Shown one piece after another: positions 26,889-34,662 of a DNA stretch of 60,565 nucleotides; positions within the stretch are counted from its first letter, which is position 1, and the number at the start of each line of letters is the position of its first letter. The DNA comes from an uncultured Oscillospiraceae bacterium (lineage in GTDB: Bacteria > Bacillota > Clostridia > Oscillospirales > Oscillospiraceae): positions 1 through 60,565 of the forward strand of contig CANQNS010000013.1 in assembly GCA_947625285.1 (NCBI GenBank), given 5' to 3'. The notes below the pieces were generated by a model. The model was not told the origin of the DNA and made no database searches. It saw only the letters and a list, made by a program, of their open reading frames with translations. Both the position numbers and the translations under genes were made by a program.

Positions 26889-27401
26889 TCAATCGATTCC
26901 AAAGGCAGGATCATATTTGACCATGCCTTTAACTTGAGGCGCATCGCTTTGTAATTTGAACGCCATGAAGTATTCGTCCTGCACTTCAAAAGGCGCTTCT
27001 ATTCCGTATAAGCTCGCCGGAAGATAACCAGCACGCGGATAATATGCTGGGGAACCCAATACCACCGAGTAGTCATACCCCAACTGTTTTGCAATACGGT
27101 GTCCCTCTCGGATAAGTGACAGCCCGATCCCTCTCCGCTGATATGCCGGAAGAACAGAAAGGGGCGCAAGAGCAAGTTCGATGTGTTCTCCTATGGTGAT
27201 TTTGGTAAAGAGGATATGCCCCACGATCTTGCCATCTTCCACTGCCACAAGGGAAAGTTCTGGAATAAAGGATGAAGTGGCCCTCAACAGGGTCACAAGC
27301 TCCTGCTCGTTTCCATCGCTATGCTCAGCGCTAGAAAATGCTTCTGTTACGACCTGAAAGACTGAATTATGATCGCCTGCTTGCTCTTGCCTTATTTCCA
27401 T
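26889..27401 (-). CDS. GNAT family N-acetyltransferase
   Basis: 170 residues. The acetyl-CoA binding segment is APLSVLPAYQRRGIGLSLI with the Q/RxxGxG/A signature, followed by VVLGSPAYYPRAGY, a motif common in YhbS-like acetyltransferases. The acceptor is unknown. GGTGG lies about 10 nt before the ATG. The gene is visibly richer in A and T, with codons such as AAA, TTT, GAT and ATA, than everything around it, which suggests recent acquisition. Confidence 0.9.
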   Translation of the reverse strand: MEIRQEQAGDHNSVFQVVTEAFSSAEHSDGNEQELVTLLRATSSFIPELSLVAVEDGKIVGHILFTKITIGEHIELALAPLSVLPAYQRRGIGLSLIREGHRIAKQLGYDYSVVLGSPAYYPRAGYLPASLYGIEAPFEVQDEYFMAFKLQSDAPQVKGMVKYDPAFGID

Positions 27402-27571
27402 ACATGCGCACCACCTTTTTAGAAAAAACCTTATACAGTCAAATCCCGATCTGCCGCGCTATAGGGAAGGCGGCGCCGCCCGCGGTGATAGTATAGCACG
27501 ACAAAGCCGTGGCTGGCAAGGCGCGGCATAGCGCGGGGCGGGCCCTGTGAGGCGGCGTCAAAAAATTTTAA

Positions 27572-27619
27572 AAGGTACCTTGACAAATGGTGTGGGCCGT
27601 GGTATAGTCAAGGTACCTC
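27572..27619 (+). promoter_or_regulatory. MarR gene promoter flanked by two AAGGTACCT operators
   Basis: TTGACA (27580-27585) and TATAGT (27603-27608), 17 bp apart. AAGGTACCTT (27572-27581) overlaps the -35 and AAGGTACCTC (27610-27619) lies just after the -10, 38 bp centre to centre; with flanks they form AGGTACCTTGA...TCAAGGTACCT. This is a layout for tight autorepression. The remaining stretch 27402-27571 holds nothing I can name. Confidence 0.8.
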
Positions 27620-27643
27620 AATAATTTTGAAAGGAGAAAGGCC

Positions 27644-28486
27644 ATGTTTGACGATAGAGTTTTTGACCGTCCCATACCCGCCCCGGAGGAGGGCGCGCCC
27701 CAGGAGCGGCCTGTTCCGCCTCCGCCCCCACCGCACGAGGAGCCCCACGGGCATCCCGTGCCGCCGCCCCCGCCGCCTCCGCACCACGGTCCCCACGGGC
27801 CCGGCGGGCCTCACCACCCCGCGCCGCCGCCTCCGCCGCCTCTCGGCCACCACGCGCCGCCCCCGCCGCCCCCGCACCATGGGCCTCACGGGCCCCACAT
27901 CGACCCGGAGCGGTATGCGGAGCTGGACACGGACGGGAAGCTGATGGCCCTGATCCTGGCGTTGGGCCACGCGGGCCGGTTCCACTTTGACGAGCGGGGC
28001 GGCCAGCGGCGGGCCCTGGGCCTGCTGCCGGCGGAGGGGCCCATGACCCAGCGGGAGCTTACGGAGCGGCTGGGCATCCAGCCCGGCTCCGCCAGCGAGC
28101 TGGTGGGCAAGCTGGAGCGGGCGGGCCTCATCGCCCGGACACCCAGCGAGACAGACCGGCGCACCGCCGACATCCGGCTCACCGAGGCGGGCCTGGCCCG
28201 GCGGCAGGAGCAGGAACAGGAGCGGTCCGGCCGGGAGAGCCTGTTCGCCGTGCTGTCGGAGGAGGAGAAGCAGACCCTGCTCGCGCTGCTGGAAAAGCTC
28301 CACCAGGCCTGGCTCGCCATGCCCAAGCCGGAGCCGCCCAGACCCGGACCCGGCCCCAGGCCCGAACCCGGTCCCAGGTCGGAGCCCAGCCCCGCGCCGG
28401 AGCCGGAGCCGCCCAGACCGGGACCCGGCCCCAAGCCTGAACCGCCCGAGCCGGGACCCGGTCCGGCGGAGATGGAGGACATCTGA
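27644..28486 (+). CDS. MarR family regulator with a His/Pro-rich N-terminal arm and Pro-rich C-tail
   Basis: 280 residues, about twice a normal MarR. The central part (about residues 95-220) is an ordinary winged helix: GPMTQRELTERLGIQPGSASELVGKLERAGLI followed by the wing TPSETDRRTADIRLTEAG. It is preceded by about 85 residues almost wholly of Pro, His and Gly (runs such as PPPPPPHHGPHGPH) and followed by about 55 residues of P/G/E/R. The His-rich arm looks like a Ni, Zn or Cu binding tail. The promoter has paired operators that this protein probably binds. No partner gene follows; a terminator comes 10 bp after the stop, so it is alone. What it regulates elsewhere cannot be read here. Confidence 0.85.
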   Translation: MFDDRVFDRPIPAPEEGAPQERPVPPPPPPHEEPHGHPVPPPPPPPHHGPHGPGGPHHPAPPPPPPLGHHAPPPPPPHHGPHGPHIDPERYAELDTDGKLMALILALGHAGRFHFDERGGQRRALGLLPAEGPMTQRELTERLGIQPGSASELVGKLERAGLIARTPSETDRRTADIRLTEAGLARRQEQEQERSGRESLFAVLSEEEKQTLLALLEKLHQAWLAMPKPEPPRPGPGPRPEPGPRSEPSPAPEPEPPRPGPGPKPEPPEPGPGPAEMEDI

Positions 28487-28495
28487 AACGCGAAA

Positions 28496-28525
28496 GCCCC
28501 GCTGCCAACGGCAGCGGGGCCTTTT
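28496..28525 (+). terminator. Terminator of the MarR gene
   Basis: A perfect 11-bp stem (28496-28506 with 28510-28520) with AAC loop and CTTTTG tail. Confidence 0.88.
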
Positions 28526-28587
28526 GCTATGTTGTCGGTCGATCCGCGAAGCCCGGTCAGGGCGAGCCGCGCGGCATTCCCGCGCGT

Positions 28588-28624
28588 GAAGTCAAAAGCC
28601 GCTGTATGACAGGCTTTTGACTTC
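28588..28624. repeat. 13-bp inverted repeat in the intergenic region
   Basis: GAAGTCAAAAGCC (28588-28600) and its exact complement (28612-28624) flank an 11-nt loop. It lies downstream of the convergent MarR and transhydrogenase genes. Neither side has a T-tract, so it may be an mRNA 3' end stabiliser or a weak terminator. Confidence 0.6.
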
Positions 28625-28656
28625 CTGCCGGCGGGATTCACTTCCGCCGAGCAGTT

Positions 28657-30684
28657 TCAATCTAATATCTTTAACGCGCCAGTGGGGCAGGCCTGGGCGC
28701 ACTTTTTGCAACTGGCGCAGACCTTGATGCGGTCGCTGTCCCGGAACTCCGGCTTGACTACGGTGCCGAAGCCGCGGCCCACCAGGCCCAGCAGGCCCTC
28801 GCCGGCCACCTCGTCGCAGACCCGGACGCACAGGCCGCACAAAATGCACTTGCCCTGGTCCCGCTCGATGACTACCAGCTTCCGCTCCAGGTCCTTGTGC
28901 CGCTTCTCCCCGGCGAACCGCTCCGGGTGGATCTCGTAGCGGTTGGCGTGCTGGATGAGAGAGCACTCGCCATAGTCGTGGCAGCCGCACTCCAGGCACC
29001 GGCTGGCCTCTTTCATGGCCTCCTCGGCGGTGAAGCCGTCGTTGACGGGCTCGAAGTCGTGCTTGCGCTCCTGGGCGGGGCGGTTGTTCACATGGACACG
29101 GGGCTTCTTCTCCCGGTCGGCCAGGTCCTGGGCGGTGACGGTGCGCTTGCTGACGAAGGGGGGCTTATAGGGGACGATGGCTCCCCGCAGGTAGCTGTCC
29201 ACCACGTCGGCGGCCTTGCTGGCCTCACCGATGGCGGCGATGGCGATGCCCGCGCCCTTATTGGTGGCGTCGCCCACGGCGAACACGCCCTCCAGATCGG
29301 TGCGGAAGGTGGTCTCGTCGGCGGCGATGATGCCCCGCTTGTTCAGCTCCACGTCGAAGCCGGCGGGGTCCACCTTCTGGCCGATGGCGGCGATGACGCT
29401 GTCCACTGCCAGGGTCTCGAACTTACCCTCCACGGGCACCGGGGACCGGCGGCCGGAGGCGTCCGGCTCGCCCAGCTCCATGACCTGCAGCTTCACGGCC
29501 GCGGCCCGGCCGTTGCTTCCGATGATCTCGGCGGGGTTGGTGAGGAACTTGAACTGCACGCCCTCTTCCTCGGCTTCCTCGATCTCGTCCAGGTTGGCGG
29601 GCATCTCGTTCTTGGTCCGGCGGTAGATGACGTACACGTTCTCCGCCCCCAGGCGCACGGCGGTGCGGCAGGCGTCCATGGCGGTGTTGCCGCCGCCCAC
29701 GATAGCCACGCTCTTGCCGATGGGCAGGGGGTCGTGCAAAGCGACGGAGCGCAGAAAGTCGATGCCGCCGTAGACCCCCGGCAGATCCTCGCCGGGGCAG
29801 CGCAGGGGCGTGCTGCTCCAGGCGCCGATGGCGATCACCACCGCGTCATATTTGGCCCGGTAGTCGGCAAAGGAGATATCCCGGCCGATCTTCACGTTGT
29901 TTTCCATCTTCACGCCGGTCTCAGCGATCTCGGCCACCTCCGCGTCCACCACGTCCTTGGGAAGCCGGTACTGGGGGATGCCGTAGCGGAGCATGCCGCC
30001 CATCTGGGGCATGGCGTCGGTCAGGGTCACGTCATGGCCGTGCAGGGCCAGGTAATAGGCCGCGGTCAGGCCGCCGGGGCCGCCGCCGATGACGCCGACG
30101 GTCTTTCCGGTGGCGGGCTCCTTTTCCGGCTTCCAGCGGTCGGGCGCGTGGAGCTGGTCCATGCTCATGAACCGCTTTATGAGGGCGATGGAGATGGGCT
30201 CCTCCACCAGACCCCGCCGGCAGTCCTTCTCACAGGGGTGGGGGCACACGTGGCCGATGCTGGCGGGCAGAGGCAGCCGCTCCTTGACGATGCGCACGGC
30301 CTCCTTGGTGTTGCCAAGAGCCACCTGCTTCACATAGGCCTGGCAGTTGGTGCCGGCGGGGCAGGCCAGCCGGCAGGGACCCATGCAGTCCCCGTCGTGG
30401 TCGCTCATGAGAAGCTCCAGAGCGATCTTCCGGGCCTGGACGGCCCGCTCCCCCTCGGTGTTGATCACCATGCCGTCGGCGGCCAGGGTGGAGCAGGAGC
30501 GCAGCAGCTTGGGCGAGCCCTCCGCCTCCACCACGCACAGGCCGCAGGCGCCGTAGTGGGCCACGGTGTCGTTATGGCACAGGGTGGGGATGTCGATGCC
30601 GTTTTCCCGGGCGATATCCAAAATGGTCTGGCCGGACTTGCCGGCGCAGAGCTTGCCGTTGATAGTCAGTTTGATGTCACTCAT
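28657..30684 (-). CDS. NfnB/GltD-like subunit with flanking iron-sulfur domains (StnC-like)
   Basis: 675 residues in three parts. The first 90 or so form a [2Fe-2S] domain (C-H-N-D...YGACGLC...RSC) like the start of NuoG/HydA. The middle is a GltD/NfnB-type oxidoreductase with an N-terminal 4Fe-4S part (CMGPCRLACPAGTNC), FAD site VIGGGPGGLTAAYYLA and NAD(P) site VAIVGGGNTAMDACRTA. The C-terminus has CILCGLCVRVC and CASCKKCAQACPTGAL, again HydA/NuoG-like. A NfnB core between hydrogenase-type cluster domains is the design I recall for StnC of the Sporomusa-type Nfn complex, an electron-bifurcating transhydrogenase linking NADPH, NAD and ferredoxin. GAGGGGG lies 7 nt before the ATG; 13 bp separate it from the NuoF-like gene. 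Confidence 0.87.
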   Translation of the reverse strand: MSDIKLTINGKLCAGKSGQTILDIARENGIDIPTLCHNDTVAHYGACGLCVVEAEGSPKLLRSCSTLAADGMVINTEGERAVQARKIALELLMSDHDGDCMGPCRLACPAGTNCQAYVKQVALGNTKEAVRIVKERLPLPASIGHVCPHPCEKDCRRGLVEEPISIALIKRFMSMDQLHAPDRWKPEKEPATGKTVGVIGGGPGGLTAAYYLALHGHDVTLTDAMPQMGGMLRYGIPQYRLPKDVVDAEVAEIAETGVKMENNVKIGRDISFADYRAKYDAVVIAIGAWSSTPLRCPGEDLPGVYGGIDFLRSVALHDPLPIGKSVAIVGGGNTAMDACRTAVRLGAENVYVIYRRTKNEMPANLDEIEEAEEEGVQFKFLTNPAEIIGSNGRAAAVKLQVMELGEPDASGRRSPVPVEGKFETLAVDSVIAAIGQKVDPAGFDVELNKRGIIAADETTFRTDLEGVFAVGDATNKGAGIAIAAIGEASKAADVVDSYLRGAIVPYKPPFVSKRTVTAQDLADREKKPRVHVNNRPAQERKHDFEPVNDGFTAEEAMKEASRCLECGCHDYGECSLIQHANRYEIHPERFAGEKRHKDLERKLVVIERDQGKCILCGLCVRVCDEVAGEGLLGLVGRGFGTVVKPEFRDSDRIKVCASCKKCAQACPTGALKILD

Positions 30685-30697
30685 TGCACACGCCCCC

Positions 30698-32455
30698 TCA
30701 TTCCACGTTCACCGCACCGAAGCGGCAGGTGTTGTGGCACGCGCCGCAGCGGATGCAGACGTTCGGATCGATGGTAAAAGGTTTCTTGACCTGGCCGCTG
30801 ATGGCCTGGACCGGGCACTTTTTGGCGCAGGCGGAACAGCCCTTGCACTTGTCCGGGTCGATGGAGTAGGTGAGCAGGGCGGGGCAGGCCTTGGCGGGAC
30901 ACTTTTTGTCCCGGATGTGGGCGTCGTACTCGTCCCGGAAGTAGCGGATGGTAGTCAGCACCGGGTTGGGCGCGCTCTGGCCCAGGCCGCACAGGGCCCC
31001 GGCCTTGACGGTGTTGCACAGCTCCTCCAGGAGCTCCACGTCGCCCTCCTTGCCCTGGCCGTTGACGATGCGGGTAAGGATCTCGCCCAGCCGCTTGGTG
31101 CCGATCCGGCAGTGGACGCACTTGCCGCAGCTCTCCTTGGTGGTGAAGTCCAGGAAGAACTTGGCGATGCCCACCATGCAGGTGGAGTCGTCCATGACCA
31201 CCATGCCGCCGGAACCCATGATGGCCCCGGTGGCCTGCAGGCTCTTGTAGTCGATGACCGTGTCCAGCAGACTCTCGGGGATGCAGCCGCCGCTGGGGCC
31301 GCCCAGCTGGACCGCCTTGAACTTCCGGCCGTCCCGGATGCCCCCGGCGATGCCGAAGATCACGTCCCGGAGGGTCATGCCCATGGGGATCTCCACCAGG
31401 CCGCCCCGGCGGACCTTGCCGGTGACGGCAAAGACCTTGGTGCCCTTGCTGTTCTCGGTGCCCATGGCGGCGAAAGCCGCGCCGCCGTGGTTGATGATCC
31501 AACTGACGTTGGCGTAGGTCTCCACGTTGTTGATGTTGCTGGGCTTGTGCCAGTAGCCGGCCTCGGCGGGGAAGGGGGGCTTCAGGCGGGGCATGCCCCG
31601 GCTGCCCTCCAGCGACTCGATCAGAGCCGTCTCCTCGCCGCAGACGAACGCGCCCGCGCCGGCCTTGATGCGGATGTCGCAGCTAAAATCGGAGCCCAGT
31701 ATGTTTTTGCCCAGATACCCCCGCTCCCGGGCCTGCTTGATGGCCTTGGTGAGCCGGACGATGGCGAGAGGATACTCCGCCCGGACGTACACCACCGCCT
31801 CCACGCAGCCGATGGCGTAGGCGGCGATGAGCATACCTTCGATCAGGTTGTGAGGGTCGGACTCGATGACCGCCCGGTCCATGAACGCGCCGGGGTCGCC
31901 CTCGTCCGCGTTGCAGATCAGGTACTTCTCCGTGCCCGCGCTGGCGCGGGCGGCGTTCCACTTGAACCAGGTGGGGAAGCCCGCGCCGCCCCGGCCGGCC
32001 AGGCCGGAGATCTTGATCTCCTCGATGACCTGCTCCGGCGTCATGGTCTTCAGGACTTTCTCCAGGGCCTGATAGCCGTCGTCCGCCAGGTACTCGTCGA
32101 TGCTCTCCGGGTCGATGACGCCGCAGTGGCGCAGGGCGATGCGGGTCTGCTTGGAGAGGAACTGCTCGTCCTCCGGCTGGATGGCGATGCCGGCCAGCCC
32201 TGCGTAATCACCGGTGGCGACGGCGGAGACGATGGCCGGAGCGTTCTCCGGGGCCACGTGTACGCACCGGTGCAGGACGCCGTCGGCGTCGTACACATCC
32301 ACGATGGGCTCCAGATAGCAGGCGCCCACGCAGCCGGTGATGGAGAGCCTGGCGTCCGCGTCGGCCGGCAGGGCCTTTTGCAGCGCGTCGTATACGGCCG
32401 CCGCGCCGGCGGCCAGACCGCAGCTGCCTTCTCCTACAACGATACGGGCCGTCAT
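30698..32455 (-). CDS. NuoF/HydB-like NADH-binding subunit (StnB-like)
   Basis: 585 residues. An N-terminal thioredoxin-like [2Fe-2S] part (GSC...TGCVGACYLEP) leads to the flavin core: GRGGAGFPTWFKW for FMN, GAGAFVCGEETALIESLEG for NADH and ESCGKCVHCRIGT for the 4Fe-4S cluster. Two ferredoxin motifs, CKGCSACAKKC and CIRCGACHNTC, close the protein. This is the extended form in bifurcating hydrogenases and transhydrogenases rather than complex I. The ATG at 32455 overlaps the NuoE-like stop (ATGA); an open frame further 5' only overlaps that gene. It would hold the bifurcating flavin in current models of the family. Confidence 0.9.
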   Translation of the reverse strand: MTARIVVGEGSCGLAAGAAAVYDALQKALPADADARLSITGCVGACYLEPIVDVYDADGVLHRCVHVAPENAPAIVSAVATGDYAGLAGIAIQPEDEQFLSKQTRIALRHCGVIDPESIDEYLADDGYQALEKVLKTMTPEQVIEEIKISGLAGRGGAGFPTWFKWNAARASAGTEKYLICNADEGDPGAFMDRAVIESDPHNLIEGMLIAAYAIGCVEAVVYVRAEYPLAIVRLTKAIKQARERGYLGKNILGSDFSCDIRIKAGAGAFVCGEETALIESLEGSRGMPRLKPPFPAEAGYWHKPSNINNVETYANVSWIINHGGAAFAAMGTENSKGTKVFAVTGKVRRGGLVEIPMGMTLRDVIFGIAGGIRDGRKFKAVQLGGPSGGCIPESLLDTVIDYKSLQATGAIMGSGGMVVMDDSTCMVGIAKFFLDFTTKESCGKCVHCRIGTKRLGEILTRIVNGQGKEGDVELLEELCNTVKAGALCGLGQSAPNPVLTTIRYFRDEYDAHIRDKKCPAKACPALLTYSIDPDKCKGCSACAKKCPVQAISGQVKKPFTIDPNVCIRCGACHNTCRFGAVNVE

Positions 32456-32946
32456 GTACCTTCCGCCTCCTTTCGCAAGTCTCTCAGGATCTGCCGGGCC
32501 TTGTCCGGGGTGAGAGAGCCGTATGTGGTGCCGTTGATCATCATGACCGGGGCCAGGGAGCAGCAGCCCAGGCACGCCACCACGGACAGGGAGAAGAGCC
32601 CGTCCGCCGTAGTCTCGTTGTTGCCGATGCCCAGCTCGTCCGACACGGCGTCCAGGATGCGCTCCGCGCCGTTGACGTAGCAGGCCGTGCCCTTGCACAG
32701 CATGATGAGGTATTTTCCCACCGCCTGGAAGCGGAACTGGGAATAGAAAGTGGCTACGCCCAGGATCTTGGCCGGACTGTCTCCCGTCCGCTCCGAGATG
32801 CGGTACACCGCGTCGATGGGCACATAGCCGTAGATCTCCTGGGTCTTTTGCAGAATGGAGATGAGGCTGCCTTTGACGCCGGCGTACTCCGCCAGCGTAT
32901 CCTCCAGCAGCGTCAGGTCCACGCTCGGGTGGTTGCAGCTTTGCAT
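32452..32946 (-). CDS. NuoE-like [2Fe-2S] subunit (StnA-like)
   Basis: 164 residues of the 24-kDa thioredoxin-like family: YGYVPIDAVYRISERTG and ATFYSQFRF in the helical N-terminus, then the four cluster Cys as CKGTAC and CLGCC. It is the first gene of the three-gene operon and is coupled to the next by an ATGA overlap. AAGGAGAGGAG precedes the ATG. In such complexes it pairs with the NuoF-like subunit to carry electrons to or from NAD. Confidence 0.9.
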   Translation of the reverse strand: MQSCNHPSVDLTLLEDTLAEYAGVKGSLISILQKTQEIYGYVPIDAVYRISERTGDSPAKILGVATFYSQFRFQAVGKYLIMLCKGTACYVNGAERILDAVSDELGIGNNETTADGLFSLSVVACLGCCSLAPVMMINGTTYGSLTPDKARQILRDLRKEAEGT

Positions 32947-32977
32947 GAGTCTCCTCTCCTTACATACTGGTTAAACC

Positions 32978-32991
32978 GCTGTAAATACAGC
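32978..32991. promoter_or_regulatory. Palindrome GCTGTA-AA-TACAGC near the transhydrogenase start point
   Basis: A perfect 14-bp dyad a few bases downstream of the predicted start of the minus-strand operon. It is a candidate repressor site; it does not match the Rex box that I would expect for an NAD-linked operon. Confidence 0.5.
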
Positions 32992-33003
32992 TACACAAAC
33001 CTA

Positions 33004-33032
33004 ATTATACTTATGCTCTTTTACCATGTCAA
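33004..33032 (-). promoter_or_regulatory. Consensus promoter of the Stn-like operon
   Basis: Minus-strand TTGACA (33027-33032) and TATAAT (33004-33009), 17-bp spacer. All twelve bases match the sigma-A consensus. Leader about 50 nt. Confidence 0.88.
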
Positions 33033-33062
33033 GAAGCAGACGACAGGATATGACGAAGTTTT

Positions 33063-33099
33063 CATCCGCGTTGCATCCGCAGGGCGGATGGGGTATGAT
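33063..33099 (+). promoter_or_regulatory. Promoter of the leader ORF and EFR1-like gene with a dyad in its spacer
   Basis: TTGCAT (33071-33076), 17-bp spacer, TATGAT (33094-33099). CATCCGC (33074-33080), AGG and GCGGATG (33084-33090) form a perfect dyad across the spacer, and a third CATCCGC lies at 33063-33069. This looks like a repressor site. Confidence 0.65.
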
Positions 33100-33123
33100 G
33101 TAGAAAAAAAGGAGCGCGGCGGT

Positions 33124-33189
33124 ATGGAAAGACCCCAGCGGCGCGTTGTCGGCGTCTATCCGCTTTGCGTGAGGCATTGCGCGTTATGA
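33124..33189 (+). CDS. 21-codon leader ORF overlapping the ferredoxin gene
   Basis: ATG at 33124 has a strong AAGGAG 9 nt upstream, better than the site of the main gene. It encodes 21 residues beginning MERPQRRVVGVYPLC with two Cys, and its TGA overlaps the next ATG (ATGA at 33186). Translation would deliver ribosomes to the next start, so it probably serves coupling; a function of the peptide itself is not indicated. Confidence 0.6.
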   Translation: MERPQRRVVGVYPLCVRHCAL

Positions 33190-34007
33190 AGAAGGTCTGC
33201 AGTCTCTATTTCAGCCCCTGCGGGAACGTGGAAAAAGTGGTCCGCGCCATGGCGGAGGCCGCGTCGGCCCGGCTGGGGGTCCCGGCGGAGCACCTGGACG
33301 CGACGCTGCCGGAGGCCCGGCGGCGGGAGTATGCTTTCGGGCCGGAGCAGCTGGTGTTCGTGGGCGCGCCGGTGTATGCCGGCCGGGTGCCCAACAAGAT
33401 CGCGCCCTTTTTCCGGGAGGCGGTCCGGGGCGGCGGAGCGGCCGCCGTGGCGGTGGTGTGCTTCGGCAATCGGAGCTTCGATAACGCCCTGGCGGAGCTT
33501 TTCGACATCCTGACCGCCGGCGGCTTCGCGGTCCCGGCGGCCGCCGCCGTCCCCACGGAGCACAGCTTCACGAACGCGCTGGCTCCGGGCCGGCCCACGG
33601 CGGCGGAGCTGGCCGCCGCGTCGGCCTTCGCAGTCCGGGCGGCGGAGAGATGCGCCGGAGCGGGGCCGTTCCCGTCTTTGGAACCGGGCCGGGTGCCCGG
33701 GGACGGGTCCGCGCCCTACTATACGCCCCTGGGCGCAGACGGACGGCCCGCCATGTTTTTAAAGGCGGTCCCGGCGGTGGACCGGGACAGGTGCCTCCGC
33801 TGCGGGACCTGCGCGGCGGTGTGCCCCATGGGCAGCGTGGACAGGGCGGACCCGGCGAAGATGAACGGCGTGTGCATCAAGTGCCACGCCTGCGTGCAAA
33901 AGTGCCCCGCCGGGGCCCGGAGCTTCACCGACCCGGCCTTTTTGTCCCACCGGGCCATGCTGATCGACCATTATCAACGCCCCGCCCAGGCGGCGTACAT
34001 AGAGTGA
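33186..34007 (+). CDS. EFR1-like flavodoxin-ferredoxin fusion protein
   Basis: 273 residues. The N-terminal half is a flavodoxin-like fold starting CSLYFSPCGNVEKVV, where the SPCGN turn replaces the usual S-T-G-N-T FMN loop, with VFVGAPVYAGRVP as the second loop. The C-terminal quarter has two 4Fe-4S motifs, CLRCGTCAAVCP and CIKCHACVQKCP. Such proteins are common in anaerobes and carry electrons between ferredoxin pools and unknown partners. The ATG overlaps the stop of the leader ORF; a TTG at 33165 is possible but poorly spaced. Confidence 0.87.
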   Translation: MKKVCSLYFSPCGNVEKVVRAMAEAASARLGVPAEHLDATLPEARRREYAFGPEQLVFVGAPVYAGRVPNKIAPFFREAVRGGGAAAVAVVCFGNRSFDNALAELFDILTAGGFAVPAAAAVPTEHSFTNALAPGRPTAAELAAASAFAVRAAERCAGAGPFPSLEPGRVPGDGSAPYYTPLGADGRPAMFLKAVPAVDRDRCLRCGTCAAVCPMGSVDRADPAKMNGVCIKCHACVQKCPAGARSFTDPAFLSHRAMLIDHYQRPAQAAYIE

Positions 34008-34033
34008 AAAAAGAGGAAACGAGGACCAGCGAC

Positions 34034-34600
34034 ATGGATGATATGCAGCCGAAAGATACTAGGACGGAAGACAGAAAGCCCCAGTTCGACGTGATCCTCC
34101 GCTTTGAACCGCATACGGAGGAGCTTTTGAACGAGCTGATAAATAAGCTGGCCCGTGTCACCGGGAACACCGCCCGGGCCGGCAGCGGGCAGCCGCCCCA
34201 TATCTCGATGGGGATCTTTGACGTCGTGGACAAGTCCGACCCGGTCCGGGTGATGGAGGGCGTTCTGCAGGGCCTGAAGCCTTTCGACGTGTCCTTCGTG
34301 ACCTTGGCGGCCTTTTTGCCGGGGACCCTCATCGTCACGCCTGTGGTGACGGATGAGATGATCGCCATGAACAGGGCCATCCATTCGGTGGCGGACCGGG
34401 TGTTCGTCCCGTCCAGCCAGTATGTTTACGGCTCATGGGTGCCCCATCTCACGCTGGCGTTGGAGCTGACGCGGGAGGAGCTGACAATGGCCTTCGACGC
34501 GGCCGGACAGGACTGGAAGCCCTTTTCGACCCGCACCGCCAGCGTGTCTCTGGTGCATCAATCTCCCTATACGGAGCAGCTCGTGGTGCCGCTGGCGTGA
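34034..34600 (+). CDS. 2H phosphoesterase (LigT / 2'-5' RNA ligase-like)
   Basis: 188 residues with the two HxT/S catalytic tetrads of the family: PHISMGIF near residue 55 and PHLTLALE near 135. Bacterial relatives hydrolyse or form 2'-5' or cyclic phosphodiester bonds in RNA or small molecules; the substrate is unknown. The first 25 residues are charged and probably disordered. ATG 34034 has GAGGA 8 nt upstream; a GTG at 34004 would lengthen it by ten residues. Confidence 0.85.
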   Translation: MDDMQPKDTRTEDRKPQFDVILRFEPHTEELLNELINKLARVTGNTARAGSGQPPHISMGIFDVVDKSDPVRVMEGVLQGLKPFDVSFVTLAAFLPGTLIVTPVVTDEMIAMNRAIHSVADRVFVPSSQYVYGSWVPHLTLALELTREELTMAFDAAGQDWKPFSTRTASVSLVHQSPYTEQLVVPLA

Positions 34601-34628
34601 GCGGCGCGGCAGAATGACATTTGATAAC

Positions 34629-34658
34629 GCAAGAGCCCGCCGGAGGCGGGCCCTTGCG
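34629..34658. terminator. Hairpin between convergent LigT-like and TtcA-like genes
   Basis: A 13-bp stem with one A-C mismatch (34629-34641 with 34645-34657) and 3-nt loop; no clear T-tract, so it may act as a weak shared terminator. Confidence 0.6.
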
Positions 34659-34662
34659 CTGC

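Noticed and set aside
26889-27401. Mobile element around the A/T-rich acetyltransferase
   Set aside because: No terminal inverted repeats, direct repeats or transposase fragments could be found on either side.
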